Shown in pieces: positions 42,799 to 51,814 of a DNA stretch of 64,000 bases. This DNA comes from Imperialibacter roseus (lineage in GTDB: Bacteria > Bacteroidota > Bacteroidia > Cytophagales > Cyclobacteriaceae), in NCBI RefSeq assembly GCF_032999765.1, contig NZ_CP136051.1, positions 3,510,417 through 3,574,416 of the forward strand. Reading direction: 5' to 3'. The notes beneath the pieces were generated by a model. That model ran no database searches. It worked only from the letters and a program-made list of their open reading frames with translations, and was not told the DNA's origin. The stretch's first letter is position 1, and each line of letters begins with the position of its first letter. The translations under genes and the position numbers were made by a program.

Positions 42799-44472
42799 CT
42801 ACTTATGAACGGTTCGCAGGTGAAGTGTGAAAACAGAACCCTTACCAAACTCAGATTCGACAGTAATCTTCCCTTTGATCTTTTGTGCAGCTTCGCTGGC
42901 GATATAAAGCCCAAGTCCCGATCCTTTAGAGCTGGTAGTGCCTCGATAAAACATTTCGAAAATTCTTTTTTGCATCTCTGGTTTTATTCCCTCACCGTTG
43001 TCACTCACCATGATCGACACCTCGCTACCTTTCTTCCGGGAGGTGATTGAAATTTTGGCGGGATGGTTGTCATTTTTTTTTCTGTACGCAATAGCATTGC
43101 CAATCAGGTTGGCCAAAATCACCCGGACGCTGGTTTTATCATTGATGATCTCACCCACAGTAAGTGACGAGAAATCAATCTCAACAGCATCGAATCCATC
43201 CATATAGCGAACGTCTTCAATGATATCGGCAATGAGTTCCTGCATATCTATGCGCTGGTAGTCTGCCTCCACTCGCTTAACGTGCGAGAAATCGAGCACC
43301 TCCACAATAAATTGTTCTAGTTTCCTGACACTGTCTTCAATCTTATTGAAATAAGTTCTATGTTCCTCCTGGTCCTGAGTGAGTGTACTGAGATTAACCA
43401 GCCCTTTTATCGATTTAAGAGGTGCTGTAAGGTCATGAGAAACACTGTAGACAAAGTGATCCAGCTCCTTATTGGTTGTTTTTAGTTCATTGTTGGCCCT
43501 TTCCAGCCGAATCACCTGATCGGTGATTTGCTCCCGGGCGAAATTGATGTCATCGATCACCCTGCCAGTTATTGCCGAAAACACGTAGAGCAGGCTGGTG
43601 CCGAGGTAAATATTGATCAAAAAGGGATCAATCGTGTACTCCCCCATCGTCTCTATCTCCCTGACGACCGGAATAATATAGGCAAGTATAAAGATGAAAG
43701 AGTTGGTGAGCACGGCCATGCCAAACCCAAAACGCAAAGCAAACCAGAGTGAAAAAACACCATACACAAACCAGTATCGATCCAAACCGACAAAAAATGA
43801 CATCATGAAAATTAAAAAATAGATAGCAACTACCAGGAGTTTATCCTTACCGGGGATTTTAGGGGTGTAGTCGTTGAAATCAAAATGAATAGCAAGCAGG
43901 CCCCGTCGGCCCATCACCGGTGTTAGAAAATATAGGATTGGAAGGGTTAGTCCAAAATTACACATAAACTCCCTCAGCCAGCCAAGTACAGCAGTGCTGG
44001 AGAACATAACAATCGGTACGTGGAACAACAAAAAGAATAGCGCCTTAAGAAAAAGGAAGGAAATGAACAGGGGAATAATTATTCCCCACAGCAAAAACAT
44101 GTTTAGGTTGTGCGTATCCGGTATCCAATACTTCCCATGGTTCTTCACAGAAAAAAGATACCATGAAAGGAAGACAAATGATGTCTCGGGCAGGGCAAAC
44201 AAAGGGCGGAAATACCAGGGATCCACGCCCCACAGGTACCCGAAAATGACCGCATTGACGTACACCATGGGAAGCACCCTAACCGGCCCCCACCAGTTGA
44301 CAAGTATTATTCCTATTGCAGTGGGGAGGTAAATCAGAGCGGCCGAAGAGGAAATTCTGTATAACGACGACAGATAGCTTGCAGCAAAAAAGATAATAAG
44401 GGGAGCCACCCACGTCCACCAGGGCAAGATATTTCTCAGCTGAGTTTGGCTGACTTGATTGTCAATTTTCAC
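42799..44472 (-). CDS. MASE1-like sensor histidine kinase
   Basis: A 557-residue kinase. About 300 N-terminal residues hold eight to ten hydrophobic helices with IYLPTAIGIILVNWWGPVRVLPMVYVNAV, which fits a MASE1-type integral membrane sensor. A linker helix leads to HisKA (VYSVSHDLTAPLKSIKGLV, near residue 345) and a HATPase with NLIGNAIAYRKKN, VSDNGEGIKPE and GSGLGLYIASEAAQKIKG. No receiver is attached. The cognate regulator is not adjacent. The input signal is unknown; MASE1 is assigned by general pattern, so a related 7TM-like sensor cannot be excluded. Confidence 0.83.
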   Translation of the reverse strand: MKIDNQVSQTQLRNILPWWTWVAPLIIFFAASYLSSLYRISSSAALIYLPTAIGIILVNWWGPVRVLPMVYVNAVIFGYLWGVDPWYFRPLFALPETSFVFLSWYLFSVKNHGKYWIPDTHNLNMFLLWGIIIPLFISFLFLKALFFLLFHVPIVMFSSTAVLGWLREFMCNFGLTLPILYFLTPVMGRRGLLAIHFDFNDYTPKIPGKDKLLVVAIYFLIFMMSFFVGLDRYWFVYGVFSLWFALRFGFGMAVLTNSFIFILAYIIPVVREIETMGEYTIDPFLINIYLGTSLLYVFSAITGRVIDDINFAREQITDQVIRLERANNELKTTNKELDHFVYSVSHDLTAPLKSIKGLVNLSTLTQDQEEHRTYFNKIEDSVRKLEQFIVEVLDFSHVKRVEADYQRIDMQELIADIIEDVRYMDGFDAVEIDFSSLTVGEIINDKTSVRVILANLIGNAIAYRKKNDNHPAKISITSRKKGSEVSIMVSDNGEGIKPEMQKRIFEMFYRGTTSSKGSGLGLYIASEAAQKIKGKITVESEFGKGSVFTLHLRTVHK

Positions 44473-44558
44473 ACAATGGCCCAGGTTGGTTGCTAACTAA
44501 TATACCGAAAAGATACAATAATAACATACATAAGGAACCTCAACTAGGTTTAGACTCC

Positions 44559-45965
44559 TTAGCCAGCAAAAAATTTAGCGTCAAAGTTAACAAGAAAAAC
44601 TTCATCGGTGGCCCGTGTGACAGCCGTATACAACCACCTGACAAAATCCTGGTTTATCATATTGTCTTTTACGTATCCCTGATCAACAAACACTGCTTGC
44701 CATTGGCCGCCCTGCGACTTGTGACAAGTGAGAGCGTAGGCAAACTTAACCTGAAGCGCATTCAGGAACGGATCCTTTTTTAAAGCCTCCGCCCTCTCCT
44801 TTTTATTGACCAGGTCTTCATAGTCCTTCAGCACCTCCTCGTATAATTTCTTATGATCCTCCGGGCCAATGGAGGGCGTTGGCGCATGCAACGACTCCAG
44901 CAAAACCTTTGCCTCAAACTTGCCTGCATCATAGTCGATCATTCGCAGCTCGAGGTCTGCAAACCTAAAGCCATACGCCTCCTGAAAACTGATGATTTTC
45001 ATGATTTCAACAAAGTCGCCATTGGCCAAAAACCCTCCCGGAGCATCCTCGGGGAAATAGAAATAATTGTTTCTGGTGGCAAGAAGTATGTCGCCGGCAT
45101 TGATCTCGTCTTCCATAAAGTGGATTTGTCGCCTGATGTATTGATTGTACATCACTGCTGACTTATTTGATCGACAAATAATGATGGTATTTTCCTGGCC
45201 GAACTTGTCATATGCATACCTCAACCCCTCCTCCAGTTTCTCGGAAGTCATCCGGAAGATGTCTTTGAACGGCCTGGTTACGAACCTGGGAGTGTAATTT
45301 TCAGCCTTTATCAGCTCCCGAAGAGCGGTAGCGTTTTCCAAAATACCCGACGCCTTTTCCTGGCGTAGCACTTCAGTGAGCTCCACTTCCTTCACATCCA
45401 CGTGAAATTGACTGCGCAGGTAAGCGCTACTCATGGCCGGCGACTCAATTTGACCAACGGGTGGGAGCTGCGCCACGTCCCCTACCAAAATAAGCCTGTT
45501 GGTCTCTTTTTCAAAAACATACTCCATAAGATCTGCCAGCAGCCCATTTTGCCCAAAGTCGCTTTCGTTGGAGAGCATTGACGCTTCATCCACAATGAAG
45601 ATGGTATCTTTTTGATAGTTTTTCTGTCGGCTAAATTTCAGGTTTTGGCTGCCCGGCTCTGAGGTTTGCTTGTAAATCACTTTGTGGATCGTGAATGCCG
45701 AGCGCTTGGCATAGCCGCTCATCACTTTTGCGGCCCGGCCGGTAGGTGCAAGCAGAGAATATTTTCGATTGAAAAGTGGTAGCACATTTACCAACTGGCT
45801 AACCAGGGTCGTCTTGCCTGTTCCGGCATAGCCTCTCAGCAGCAGAATCTGCGGGCCCGGCTTTTCATCATTCAGCAGCTCATCCAGGAGGCCCATAAAG
45901 GCTCTCTGCCCTTTTGTGGGGGCAAACGGAAAACGGCGTTCGAGTACTTCGGAGGGTAAGGGCAA
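44559..45965 (-). CDS. RecD/PIF1-like superfamily 1 DNA helicase
   Basis: A 468-residue ATPase. Walker A is LLRGYAGTGKTTLVSQL (residues about 40-56), Walker B IFIVDEASMLSN, then LILVGDVAQLPPVGQIESP (motif III) and the C-terminal UvrD_C_2/RecD motif FAYALTCHKSQGGQWQAVFVD. The RecD2-like N-terminal region with HhH repeats is missing, so this is the compact form common in Bacteroidota. It probably unwinds DNA in repair or at stalled forks. It stands alone between the sensor kinase and the Nudix gene. Confidence 0.87.
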   Translation of the reverse strand: MPLPSEVLERRFPFAPTKGQRAFMGLLDELLNDEKPGPQILLLRGYAGTGKTTLVSQLVNVLPLFNRKYSLLAPTGRAAKVMSGYAKRSAFTIHKVIYKQTSEPGSQNLKFSRQKNYQKDTIFIVDEASMLSNESDFGQNGLLADLMEYVFEKETNRLILVGDVAQLPPVGQIESPAMSSAYLRSQFHVDVKEVELTEVLRQEKASGILENATALRELIKAENYTPRFVTRPFKDIFRMTSEKLEEGLRYAYDKFGQENTIIICRSNKSAVMYNQYIRRQIHFMEDEINAGDILLATRNNYFYFPEDAPGGFLANGDFVEIMKIISFQEAYGFRFADLELRMIDYDAGKFEAKVLLESLHAPTPSIGPEDHKKLYEEVLKDYEDLVNKKERAEALKKDPFLNALQVKFAYALTCHKSQGGQWQAVFVDQGYVKDNMINQDFVRWLYTAVTRATDEVFLVNFDAKFFAG

Positions 45966-46061
45966 AATGAGAAGGTGGTTATCTGTAAACGTCGAATTTC
46001 CTCAATAGCCTGCTCAAATCAAACATTGAAATGAATTGCGTATACAAAATCCGGCAGGTGG

Positions 46062-46583
46062 GTGATGGAATTTTCCCTAAATTTGAAGATGGATGTTAGC
46101 CAGGAGGTAGAGCGCCTGTATGGGCACGAAGTAAGAACGAGGGTGTGCGGCATTTGCTTCAGGGAAGACAAGCTGCTGTTGATCAAGCACCTGGGCCTTA
46201 CCGCAGCCGGGTTTCTGTGGGCGCCGCCTGGTGGTGGCGTGCAATACGGCACCAATCTGGAAACCAACCTCATTCGGGAATTCAAAGAAGAAACCGGCCT
46301 TAACATAAAAGTGGTTAGATTTCTTTTTGTCTATGAATATGTGGGCCCGCCCCTGCAAACAATAGAACTATTCTTCGAAGTTCAGCCCACAGGCGGAGAC
46401 CTGTGCAGAGGCGTTGATCCTGAAATGTCTGATTCCCAGCAAATAATAGATGAGGTTCGTTTTGTATCTTTGAAGGAGCTGAACGATTTTGCGCTGGAAA
46501 GTCTCCATCACATGCTAAAGGGTGTTCACAGCAAGGAAGACCTACTTCGTAAAACAGGATTTTTTAAATTTGAAAAGAATTAA
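46062..46583 (+). CDS. Nudix hydrolase
   Basis: A 173-residue Nudix protein. The Nudix box is present as GGGVQYGTNLETNLIREFKEETGL (residues about 65-88), with REFKEETG intact, so metal-binding Glu are kept; the more variable GX5E position has Thr. ATG 46062 is the longest start; ATG 46089 (MDVSQEVERLYG) removes nine residues and may be the real one. Substrate is unknown; the flanking residues are not like MutT. The next gene follows after 71 bases. Confidence 0.82.
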   Translation: MMEFSLNLKMDVSQEVERLYGHEVRTRVCGICFREDKLLLIKHLGLTAAGFLWAPPGGGVQYGTNLETNLIREFKEETGLNIKVVRFLFVYEYVGPPLQTIELFFEVQPTGGDLCRGVDPEMSDSQQIIDEVRFVSLKELNDFALESLHHMLKGVHSKEDLLRKTGFFKFEKN

Positions 46584-46654
46584 TAAAATAGCGTTTTCTA
46601 TTAAAATCATATAGTTTCGTAAACTAATAACTTAAGCACTCAAATAGTCAAAAG

Positions 46655-47245
46655 ATGAATACCACCAAAATTCTATCCATTGTAATTCTAGTTATTGCTC
46701 TAGCTTTAGGATATTATCTTTTCAGCAGCATCAAAACTGACATTGATACCACTGAAAGAATTGCCAAAACTGAGGCGAGAGTTATTAACAAGCTTAAGAT
46801 GATCCGTGAGGCTCAGGTAGCTTTCCAGAAAGTAAACGGAAAATACTCTGGCAATTGGGATGAATTACTTGCATTCGTGGATACGGGTAGCTTCTACATC
46901 ACAAACAAAACGGAGATCATTATTCCACTTGACTATGGTGCTGACAGTATTTATGTTGAAATTGACACAATAGGAACAGTTTTGGTGAAAGACTCAATTT
47001 TTAGCCCAAGCAAGTTTCCTAATTTCGACCTTGCCACGCTTCCTCTTATCCCCGGAACAGACGGTAAAAGGTTCGATATGTGGGCTGATAAGATTGACAA
47101 AGCAGGTGTGATGGTTGATGTAGTGGAAGTAAGAGACATTGCTCCGGTTGATCCGGCCAGAAAAGAATCCAACGAGATCACTAACCGTAAACCACTTCGT
47201 TTCGGTTCGAGAACAAACATCACCACATCGGGAAACTGGGAATAA
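46655..47245 (+). CDS. Conserved membrane-anchored protein beside DUF3822
   Basis: A 196-residue protein with one N-terminal membrane helix (residues 7-26) and an extracytoplasmic domain. A predicted coiled or helical segment (TERIAKTEARVINKLKMIREAQVAFQKVNGKYSGNWDELLAFV) resembles the pseudopilin-like pattern of IREAQVAFQ...YSGNWDEL, although no prepilin cleavage site is visible. The gene ends in the base before the next start, and I recall this gene order (membrane protein, DUF3822, coaD) in other Cytophagales. Function unknown. Confidence 0.6.
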   Translation: MNTTKILSIVILVIALALGYYLFSSIKTDIDTTERIAKTEARVINKLKMIREAQVAFQKVNGKYSGNWDELLAFVDTGSFYITNKTEIIIPLDYGADSIYVEIDTIGTVLVKDSIFSPSKFPNFDLATLPLIPGTDGKRFDMWADKIDKAGVMVDVVEVRDIAPVDPARKESNEITNRKPLRFGSRTNITTSGNWE

Positions 47246-48139
47246 TTGCCTTTGGAGACTCTCGTAGCCAACTACAAGCTTTTAAAAAAGGTCAAAGACG
47301 CCAAGTTTGAAGTCGATGACCTTCATCACTATGGGTTGTATCTTCAGATTGGCATCCGTGATTTCCAGTTTTGTGTAATCGACAACAGAGACAATCGATG
47401 TCTTCTTTATGAAGACTTTGCCTTTGAAAACGTGAAGACGGTCAATGCCCGTCTTCAAGTCGTTCAAGATCTTTTTGAGAATCATCACCTGCTCATGGCA
47501 GGCTTTTGGAGCACCATCAAGCTTTCGATCAAAAGCCACAAGTTTGCGTTGGTACCTCAGCCGGTATTCTCAAAGGAAGGGCTTGTCGACTATCTGTCGT
47601 TTAATACCCCGTTTAATCCCAGATACGAAGAAGTATACTTCTATAAGCACATCAGCACCGATGCTGTTAACGTGTTCTCTGCCGACAAGAAGCTGATAGA
47701 CTGGGTCAGGGAGCTGTACAATCAAAAAGAAGTAATTGTTGTCCACCAGGGAAGCGCATTCATTGAGGGCATTCTGAAATACAACGACCACTCAGGCGAA
47801 AAGTCGATGTTTTGTTTGGTCGACAAAGGCATCCTTCACGTGGTAATCACTTCTGATAAAAAGCTACACTATTACAACCAGTTTGCCGTACGAAAAAGTG
47901 CTGACTACCTTAAATACATCATGCTTGTGTTTAAGGAAATGAAGCTGTCGCAAAAGAAAAGTAAAGTGCTATTCTGGGGTGGTTTAACCCCACAGTCTCC
48001 GCATATTCAGGAGCTCAAAAAGTATATCCGTGACATTTCGTTTGGAAGTCGTCCTTCCTATCTCTCTTTCAGCTTTGTGTTTGACGAGATTCCTGATCAC
48101 AAAGGCTTCGATGTATTCAATATTTTTCTTTGCGACTAA
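47246..48139 (+). CDS. DUF3822 protein, ASKHA-like fold
   Basis: A 297-residue protein that fits the Bacteroidota-specific DUF3822 family: LYLQIGIRDFQFCVIDNRDNRCLLYEDFAF at the start, VVHQGSAFIEGILKY and FVLFWGG-like KVLFWGGLTPQSPHIQELKKYI near the end. The family is thought to be actin/hexokinase-like by fold. There is no ATG near the beginning: the frame opens with TTG at 47246, immediately after the previous stop, or TTG 47252, so an alternative start codon with translational coupling is likely. It precedes coaD with a hairpin between. Confidence 0.72.
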   Translation: MPLETLVANYKLLKKVKDAKFEVDDLHHYGLYLQIGIRDFQFCVIDNRDNRCLLYEDFAFENVKTVNARLQVVQDLFENHHLLMAGFWSTIKLSIKSHKFALVPQPVFSKEGLVDYLSFNTPFNPRYEEVYFYKHISTDAVNVFSADKKLIDWVRELYNQKEVIVVHQGSAFIEGILKYNDHSGEKSMFCLVDKGILHVVITSDKKLHYYNQFAVRKSADYLKYIMLVFKEMKLSQKKSKVLFWGGLTPQSPHIQELKKYIRDISFGSRPSYLSFSFVFDEIPDHKGFDVFNIFLCD

Positions 48140-48142
48140 TCT

Positions 48143-48170
48143 TGGCTAACTTTTAGCCAGAGACTTTTTG
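48143..48170 (+). terminator. Hairpin with T tract before coaD
   Basis: TGGCTAA-CTT-TTAGCCA, perfect 7-base stem with 3-base loop (48143-48159), then GAGAC and TTTTT. It starts three bases after the DUF3822 stop and the T tract ends just before the coaD start (48172). It may terminate part of the upstream transcript, leaving room for readthrough. Confidence 0.5.
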
Positions 48171-48171
48171 T

Positions 48172-48627
48172 ATGCCAAATAAAACCGCTGTCTTTCCTGG
48201 TTCATTCGACCCCTTCACCCTGGGGCATTTCGACATTGTGATAAGGAGCCTGAAGCTGTTTGACGAAGTAATCATCGCCATTGGCCACAACAGTCAGAAA
48301 AAAAGGTATTTCCCGCTTGAGACTATGCTCAGCAAGATAGAAAGTGCCTTTGTGAAGTATCCGCAGGTAAAAATAGTGACCTATGACGAGCTGACCGCAG
48401 ACCTCGCCAAAAGGCTGGGCGCTAAAGTACTACTGAGAGGACTCCGAAATACAACGGACTTTGAATATGAGAACAGTATTTCGCAGGTAAACAGGTACCT
48501 GAACGACGAAATAGAAACCATGTTTTTGATTACTTCCCCCAAGTACGCCCCCATTAGTTCCACCATTATCAGGGAAGTACATAAATACGGTGGCGATGTA
48601 AAGGCCTTTCTGCCTTACGAGTTATAA
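48172..48627 (+). CDS. coaD: Phosphopantetheine adenylyltransferase
   Basis: The 151-residue enzyme transfers AMP from ATP to 4'-phosphopantetheine, giving dephospho-CoA, the penultimate step in CoA synthesis. It has the nucleotidyltransferase motif FPGSFDPFTLGHFDIV (residues 8-23, with the T/HxGH-like LGH), AIGHNSQKKRYFPLE, KVLLRGLRNTTDFEYE and the second motif PISSTIIREVHKYGG. Length matches bacterial CoaD (about 160). It ends 13 bases inside the convergent Nudix gene. Confidence 0.95.
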   Translation: MPNKTAVFPGSFDPFTLGHFDIVIRSLKLFDEVIIAIGHNSQKKRYFPLETMLSKIESAFVKYPQVKIVTYDELTADLAKRLGAKVLLRGLRNTTDFEYENSISQVNRYLNDEIETMFLITSPKYAPISSTIIREVHKYGGDVKAFLPYEL

Positions 48628-49301
48628 GCTTCTCTTTTCACTTTATAGAATTCCCGGGCCACGTGCCGGATTGATCGGTAGGAGTTGTAAAGAGAGGCCC
48701 TTACATCTCTTATTTCCATCCACCTAAGCTCATCAATGTTTTCCTCTTTTTGCGGAGTCATTTGACTATCATCTATGAGGTCCATACGGTACCAGTGGGT
48801 CTTTTTCAAGATGTACTTCTCGTTCATGATATAGGTGTGGTAGGTAGCGCAAATCTTCTCGCCCAAAAGCACCTTCACCCTGCACTCTTCCTCCACCTCC
48901 CTCACGGCTGCCATTTCCGGCGTTTCCTTCTTCTCTAGTTTTCCCTTTGGGAAGTCCCATTTACCAAGGCGGTGAATCAGCAAAATCTGATCTCCCTTCT
49001 CCACCACACCACCCGCAGCCTCAACAATATTGAACTTTTCCTTCAGGTGATTGATGGTCGCCTTGCGCTTACTCACGGCAAATGTGACTGCATCAAGGTC
49101 TTTCAACTTCTTTTTTGTCATCAACTGAAGAAGCTTGTCTATGTCTTCTTTCGAAGCGTTGATCACAAGCACATCGTCTTGCAACTTTTTGGTATCGATG
49201 CCGCCTCGCTTTCCGTCAACGATATGGTTGTATTGCTCGAAGTTTTGCACTTCGTCGAGCTTTTTTATGGAGACAGGGATATCGTTGATGAAAATTTTCA
49301 T
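48615..49301 (-). CDS. Nudix hydrolase with N-terminal extension
   Basis: A 228-residue protein. Residues 1-75 form an extension of unknown fold (MKIFINDIPVSIKKLDEVQNF), then a Nudix domain with WDFPKGKLEKKETPEMAAVREVEEECRV, where the metal-binding REVEEE is kept while the usual Gly after EE is Cys. The lower part (YHTYIMNEKYILKKTHWYRM) resembles the diadenosine-polyphosphate or MutT-like hydrolase group. It is cytoplasmic. It converges on coaD with a 13-base overlap. Confidence 0.85.
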   Translation of the reverse strand: MKIFINDIPVSIKKLDEVQNFEQYNHIVDGKRGGIDTKKLQDDVLVINASKEDIDKLLQLMTKKKLKDLDAVTFAVSKRKATINHLKEKFNIVEAAGGVVEKGDQILLIHRLGKWDFPKGKLEKKETPEMAAVREVEEECRVKVLLGEKICATYHTYIMNEKYILKKTHWYRMDLIDDSQMTPQKEENIDELRWMEIRDVRASLYNSYRSIRHVAREFYKVKREAYNS

Positions 49302-49382
49302 GTTGCGATCTAAGGGAATTCAATAATGTAAATTCTCCTCAATATGAAAAAGTTTTTGCCAGGAATTCATTAAAAAAAATCT

Positions 49383-49410
49383 ACTAGCCCGGACACACTG
49401 AATGAACATC
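49383..49410. repeat. Dispersed short repeat, copy 2
   Basis: ACTAGCCCGG then ACACACTGAATGAACA, similar to 12039-12068. It lies in the spacer between two divergent genes (Nudix and pyrE). A third copy is not seen in this window. Confidence 0.4.
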
Positions 49411-49500
49411 GTAAGGCACCTTTCGGCTATTTCTTATTCGGGTCAATATTTAACTAAGAACAGAAATGGCAATTTTATCGAGTATGGTTACTTTTGACAC

Positions 49501-50151
49501 ATGAACATTAAAATTGCAGACCCTGCCGTTGCCGCCGCCACCGCCAAGCACTTGCTCAGCATTGGGGCAGTAAAGCTCAGCCCCGACAAGCCGTTTACCT
49601 GGGCTTCTGGTTGGAAATCGCCTATTTACTGCGACAACAGAATGACATTGTCCTACCCTGAAACAAGAAGTTTCATGAAGGAACAGTTAGTCAATCTTAT
49701 CAAGAAGGAATTTCCCAGCGTCGGGGGTATTGCAGGAGTGGCCACCGCAGGCATTCCCCAGGGAGCACTTTTAGCTGACAGCCTTGATTTGCCCTTTTGC
49801 TATGTGCGCTCCAAGCCGAAAGACCATGGCATGGAAAATCTCATCGAGGGAAGGATAGAGACTGGCCAGAAAGTAGTTGTTGTCGAGGACCTAGTCTCAA
49901 CTGGAGGCAGCTCACTGAAAGCTGTAGACGCCCTTAGAGGAGCCAAAGCGCAAGTGCTGGGCATGGCAGCCATTTTTACCTATGGTTTCCCTCAGGCCGA
50001 GCAAAACTTCGTCAGGGCCGAGGTAAACCTGGCTTGCCTGTGCGACTATGAGTCGCTGATTAAAGTAGCCAGCGATAATGGCTATATCAATGCCTCCCAT
50101 GTGGCGTCGCTCGGAGCATGGAGAACTGACCCCGCCAACTGGAAAGCCTGA
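49501..50151 (+). CDS. pyrE: Orotate phosphoribosyltransferase
   Basis: The 216-residue enzyme converts orotate and PRPP into OMP in pyrimidine synthesis. It has WASGWKSPIYCDNRM (orotate-binding region), GIAGVATAGIPQGALLAD, YVRSKPKDHGMENLIEG and the PRPP-binding VVVVEDLVSTGGSSLKAV (about residues 121-138). All expected segments are present and the length is typical. The stop is followed 5 bases later by the aldose-epimerase-like start, so the two may share a transcript. Confidence 0.95.
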   Translation: MNIKIADPAVAAATAKHLLSIGAVKLSPDKPFTWASGWKSPIYCDNRMTLSYPETRSFMKEQLVNLIKKEFPSVGGIAGVATAGIPQGALLADSLDLPFCYVRSKPKDHGMENLIEGRIETGQKVVVVEDLVSTGGSSLKAVDALRGAKAQVLGMAAIFTYGFPQAEQNFVRAEVNLACLCDYESLIKVASDNGYINASHVASLGAWRTDPANWKA

Positions 50152-50155
50152 ACCA

Positions 50156-51028
50156 ATGGACTATAGCCTAACTTCGTCAGACCTCATTGTTGGTGTTAAA
50201 ACACTTGGTGCAGAACTCTGTAGCATCAAAGGTGCCAGCAGTGGTGTAGAGTACGTCTGGCAGGCTAACCCAGCCGACTGGGGCAGGCACGCCCCTATTT
50301 TGTTTCCCATAGTGGGCAAGCTCAAAGGCGACAGCTATGAGTACATAGGGAAAACATACCATTTACCACAGCATGGCTTTGCAAGAGACCAGCCGTTTAG
50401 TCTGATAGAATCGACCACGTCAAAGTTGGTGTTCGAACTTACCTCAAATGACAAGCTGAAGCTTGTATATCCCTTCGACTTTTCATTGTCAGTAACGTAT
50501 GAGCTCTCAGGAAACTCACTCCGAATTTCCTACGCAGTAAAAAACCCAGGCACTGGTCCCCTCCTCTATTCCGTTGGTGCCCATCCTGCATTTCGTATTC
50601 CTATTCATCCCAAAGCCAAAAGGTCGGACTACGAAATCCTTTTTGAAAAAGAAGAGGCAGTGGCTGTGCACCTAATTGACGGCGGACTGCTTTCTGGCAA
50701 AACCGGACCCCTTTCCCTTGAGCAAAACAGGCTGGCTATCAGTGACTCTCTGTTCGACAAAGATGCGCTTGTGTTTAAGGGGCTTGCCTCAAAAAAATTA
50801 TCACTGGCAAAAGCCGGAGAGGCACCGTTCTTAAATTTCTATTTCGATGCTCCTTACTTTGGCATCTGGTCTAAGTCAGCCACATCTCAATTCGTGTGTC
50901 TTGAGCCATGGAACGGCATTGCTGACAGTGTCAGTCACAATCAGGCTTTAGAAAAAAAGGAGGGCATTCGCAGCCTGGCCGCTGGCGCAACCGAAACATT
51001 CGGCTTCACTGTCGAAATCGCCGGGTAA
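50156..51028 (+). CDS. Aldose 1-epimerase-like protein (LacX/YeaD-type)
   Basis: I take ATG 50156, since the frame upstream overlaps pyrE; it gives 290 residues. The beta-sandwich mutarotase fold is seen in LIVGVKTLGAELCSIKG, WGRHAPILFPIVGKLKGDSYEYIGKTYHLPQHGFARD, YSVGAHPAFRIPIHP (catalytic-type His) and FVCLEPWNGIADS with the catalytic Glu. It is close to the LacX group of aldose epimerases, which are not tied to one sugar. It acts on free hexoses in the cytoplasm. Start spacing from pyrE is 4 bases. Confidence 0.82.
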   Translation: MDYSLTSSDLIVGVKTLGAELCSIKGASSGVEYVWQANPADWGRHAPILFPIVGKLKGDSYEYIGKTYHLPQHGFARDQPFSLIESTTSKLVFELTSNDKLKLVYPFDFSLSVTYELSGNSLRISYAVKNPGTGPLLYSVGAHPAFRIPIHPKAKRSDYEILFEKEEAVAVHLIDGGLLSGKTGPLSLEQNRLAISDSLFDKDALVFKGLASKKLSLAKAGEAPFLNFYFDAPYFGIWSKSATSQFVCLEPWNGIADSVSHNQALEKKEGIRSLAAGATETFGFTVEIAG

Positions 51029-51118
51029 AACTGTCTTCCCAATGACCAACCAATCAGATTGGCGAACCGAACACAAACCCGGGAAGACCAGCCACGTTCG
51101 AGCTTGTATATAAAAAAT

Positions 51119-51583
51119 ATGAAGCTCTTTATATTCACTCTCCTTCTGTTTGTTTTTCAAATCGGTGTAGCTCAAGATGCAACTCAAAGGAAAAACAATT
51201 TCAACCTGACTAAAAATGGTGTTGCCCTATCTGGCTATGACCCGGTGAGCTACTTCAAAAGCCCGGAACCAAAAAAAGGCGAAGCGACATGGTCGTATAC
51301 CTACAAAGGAATTACTTATTGGTTTAGCTCAGCTAGCAACCGCTCTGAGTTCGTTAATTCACCTGCGGCTTATGAACCGTCGTATGGCGGGTGGTGCGCC
51401 TATGCCCTCGGCACTTCCGGCGAAAAGGTAGAGGTAGATCCGCTCACCTACAAAATCTACCAGGGCAAACTGCTACTTTTCTACAACAGGCTTTTCACCA
51501 ATACGCTCACTCTTTGGAACAAAGACGAGGGCACATTCTTTACAACAGCAGAGAAAAATTGGCCTTCTATAATTAATCATTGA
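51119..51583 (+). CDS. Secreted YHS-domain protein
   Basis: I choose ATG 51119 because it leads directly into a Sec signal (MKLFIFTLLLFVFQIGVAQ); an upstream ATG at 51059 would add 20 polar residues. The 154-residue product has one YHS-type domain: GVALSGYDPVSYFKSPEPKKGEATWSYTYKGITYWFSSASNRSEFVNSPAAYEPSYGGWCAYALG. It carries Y-x-H-x-S variation in place of the strict Tyr-His-Ser metal set, with one Cys in GGWCAY. These domains bind metals or haem in some proteins. Its role here is unknown. Confidence 0.8.
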   Translation: MKLFIFTLLLFVFQIGVAQDATQRKNNFNLTKNGVALSGYDPVSYFKSPEPKKGEATWSYTYKGITYWFSSASNRSEFVNSPAAYEPSYGGWCAYALGTSGEKVEVDPLTYKIYQGKLLLFYNRLFTNTLTLWNKDEGTFFTTAEKNWPSIINH

Positions 51584-51814
51584 TTTTCTAGTACATTACT
51601 TAGACCAAAGAGGTGTAAAGGTGCAACTCTCATTTTTTCCTCTACAAAATAGCGGTAGTCGTCGAAATAAGCCGCACACAAAACCCTAATTCCTTAAGAT
51701 TGTACATGACCGATGGAGATGGCTCCAGTATCCCGGTCGTATTATTGAAAAAGCTATGGATGGGAACAGAGAATGTCTTACCAAAAGTTGTCCTATGGCC
51801 TCTAGCTTTACATC

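Noticed and set aside
42799-44472. Idea that the MASE1-like kinase and the distant single-domain receiver form one system
   Set aside because: They are about 7 kb apart with unrelated genes between; only a guess.
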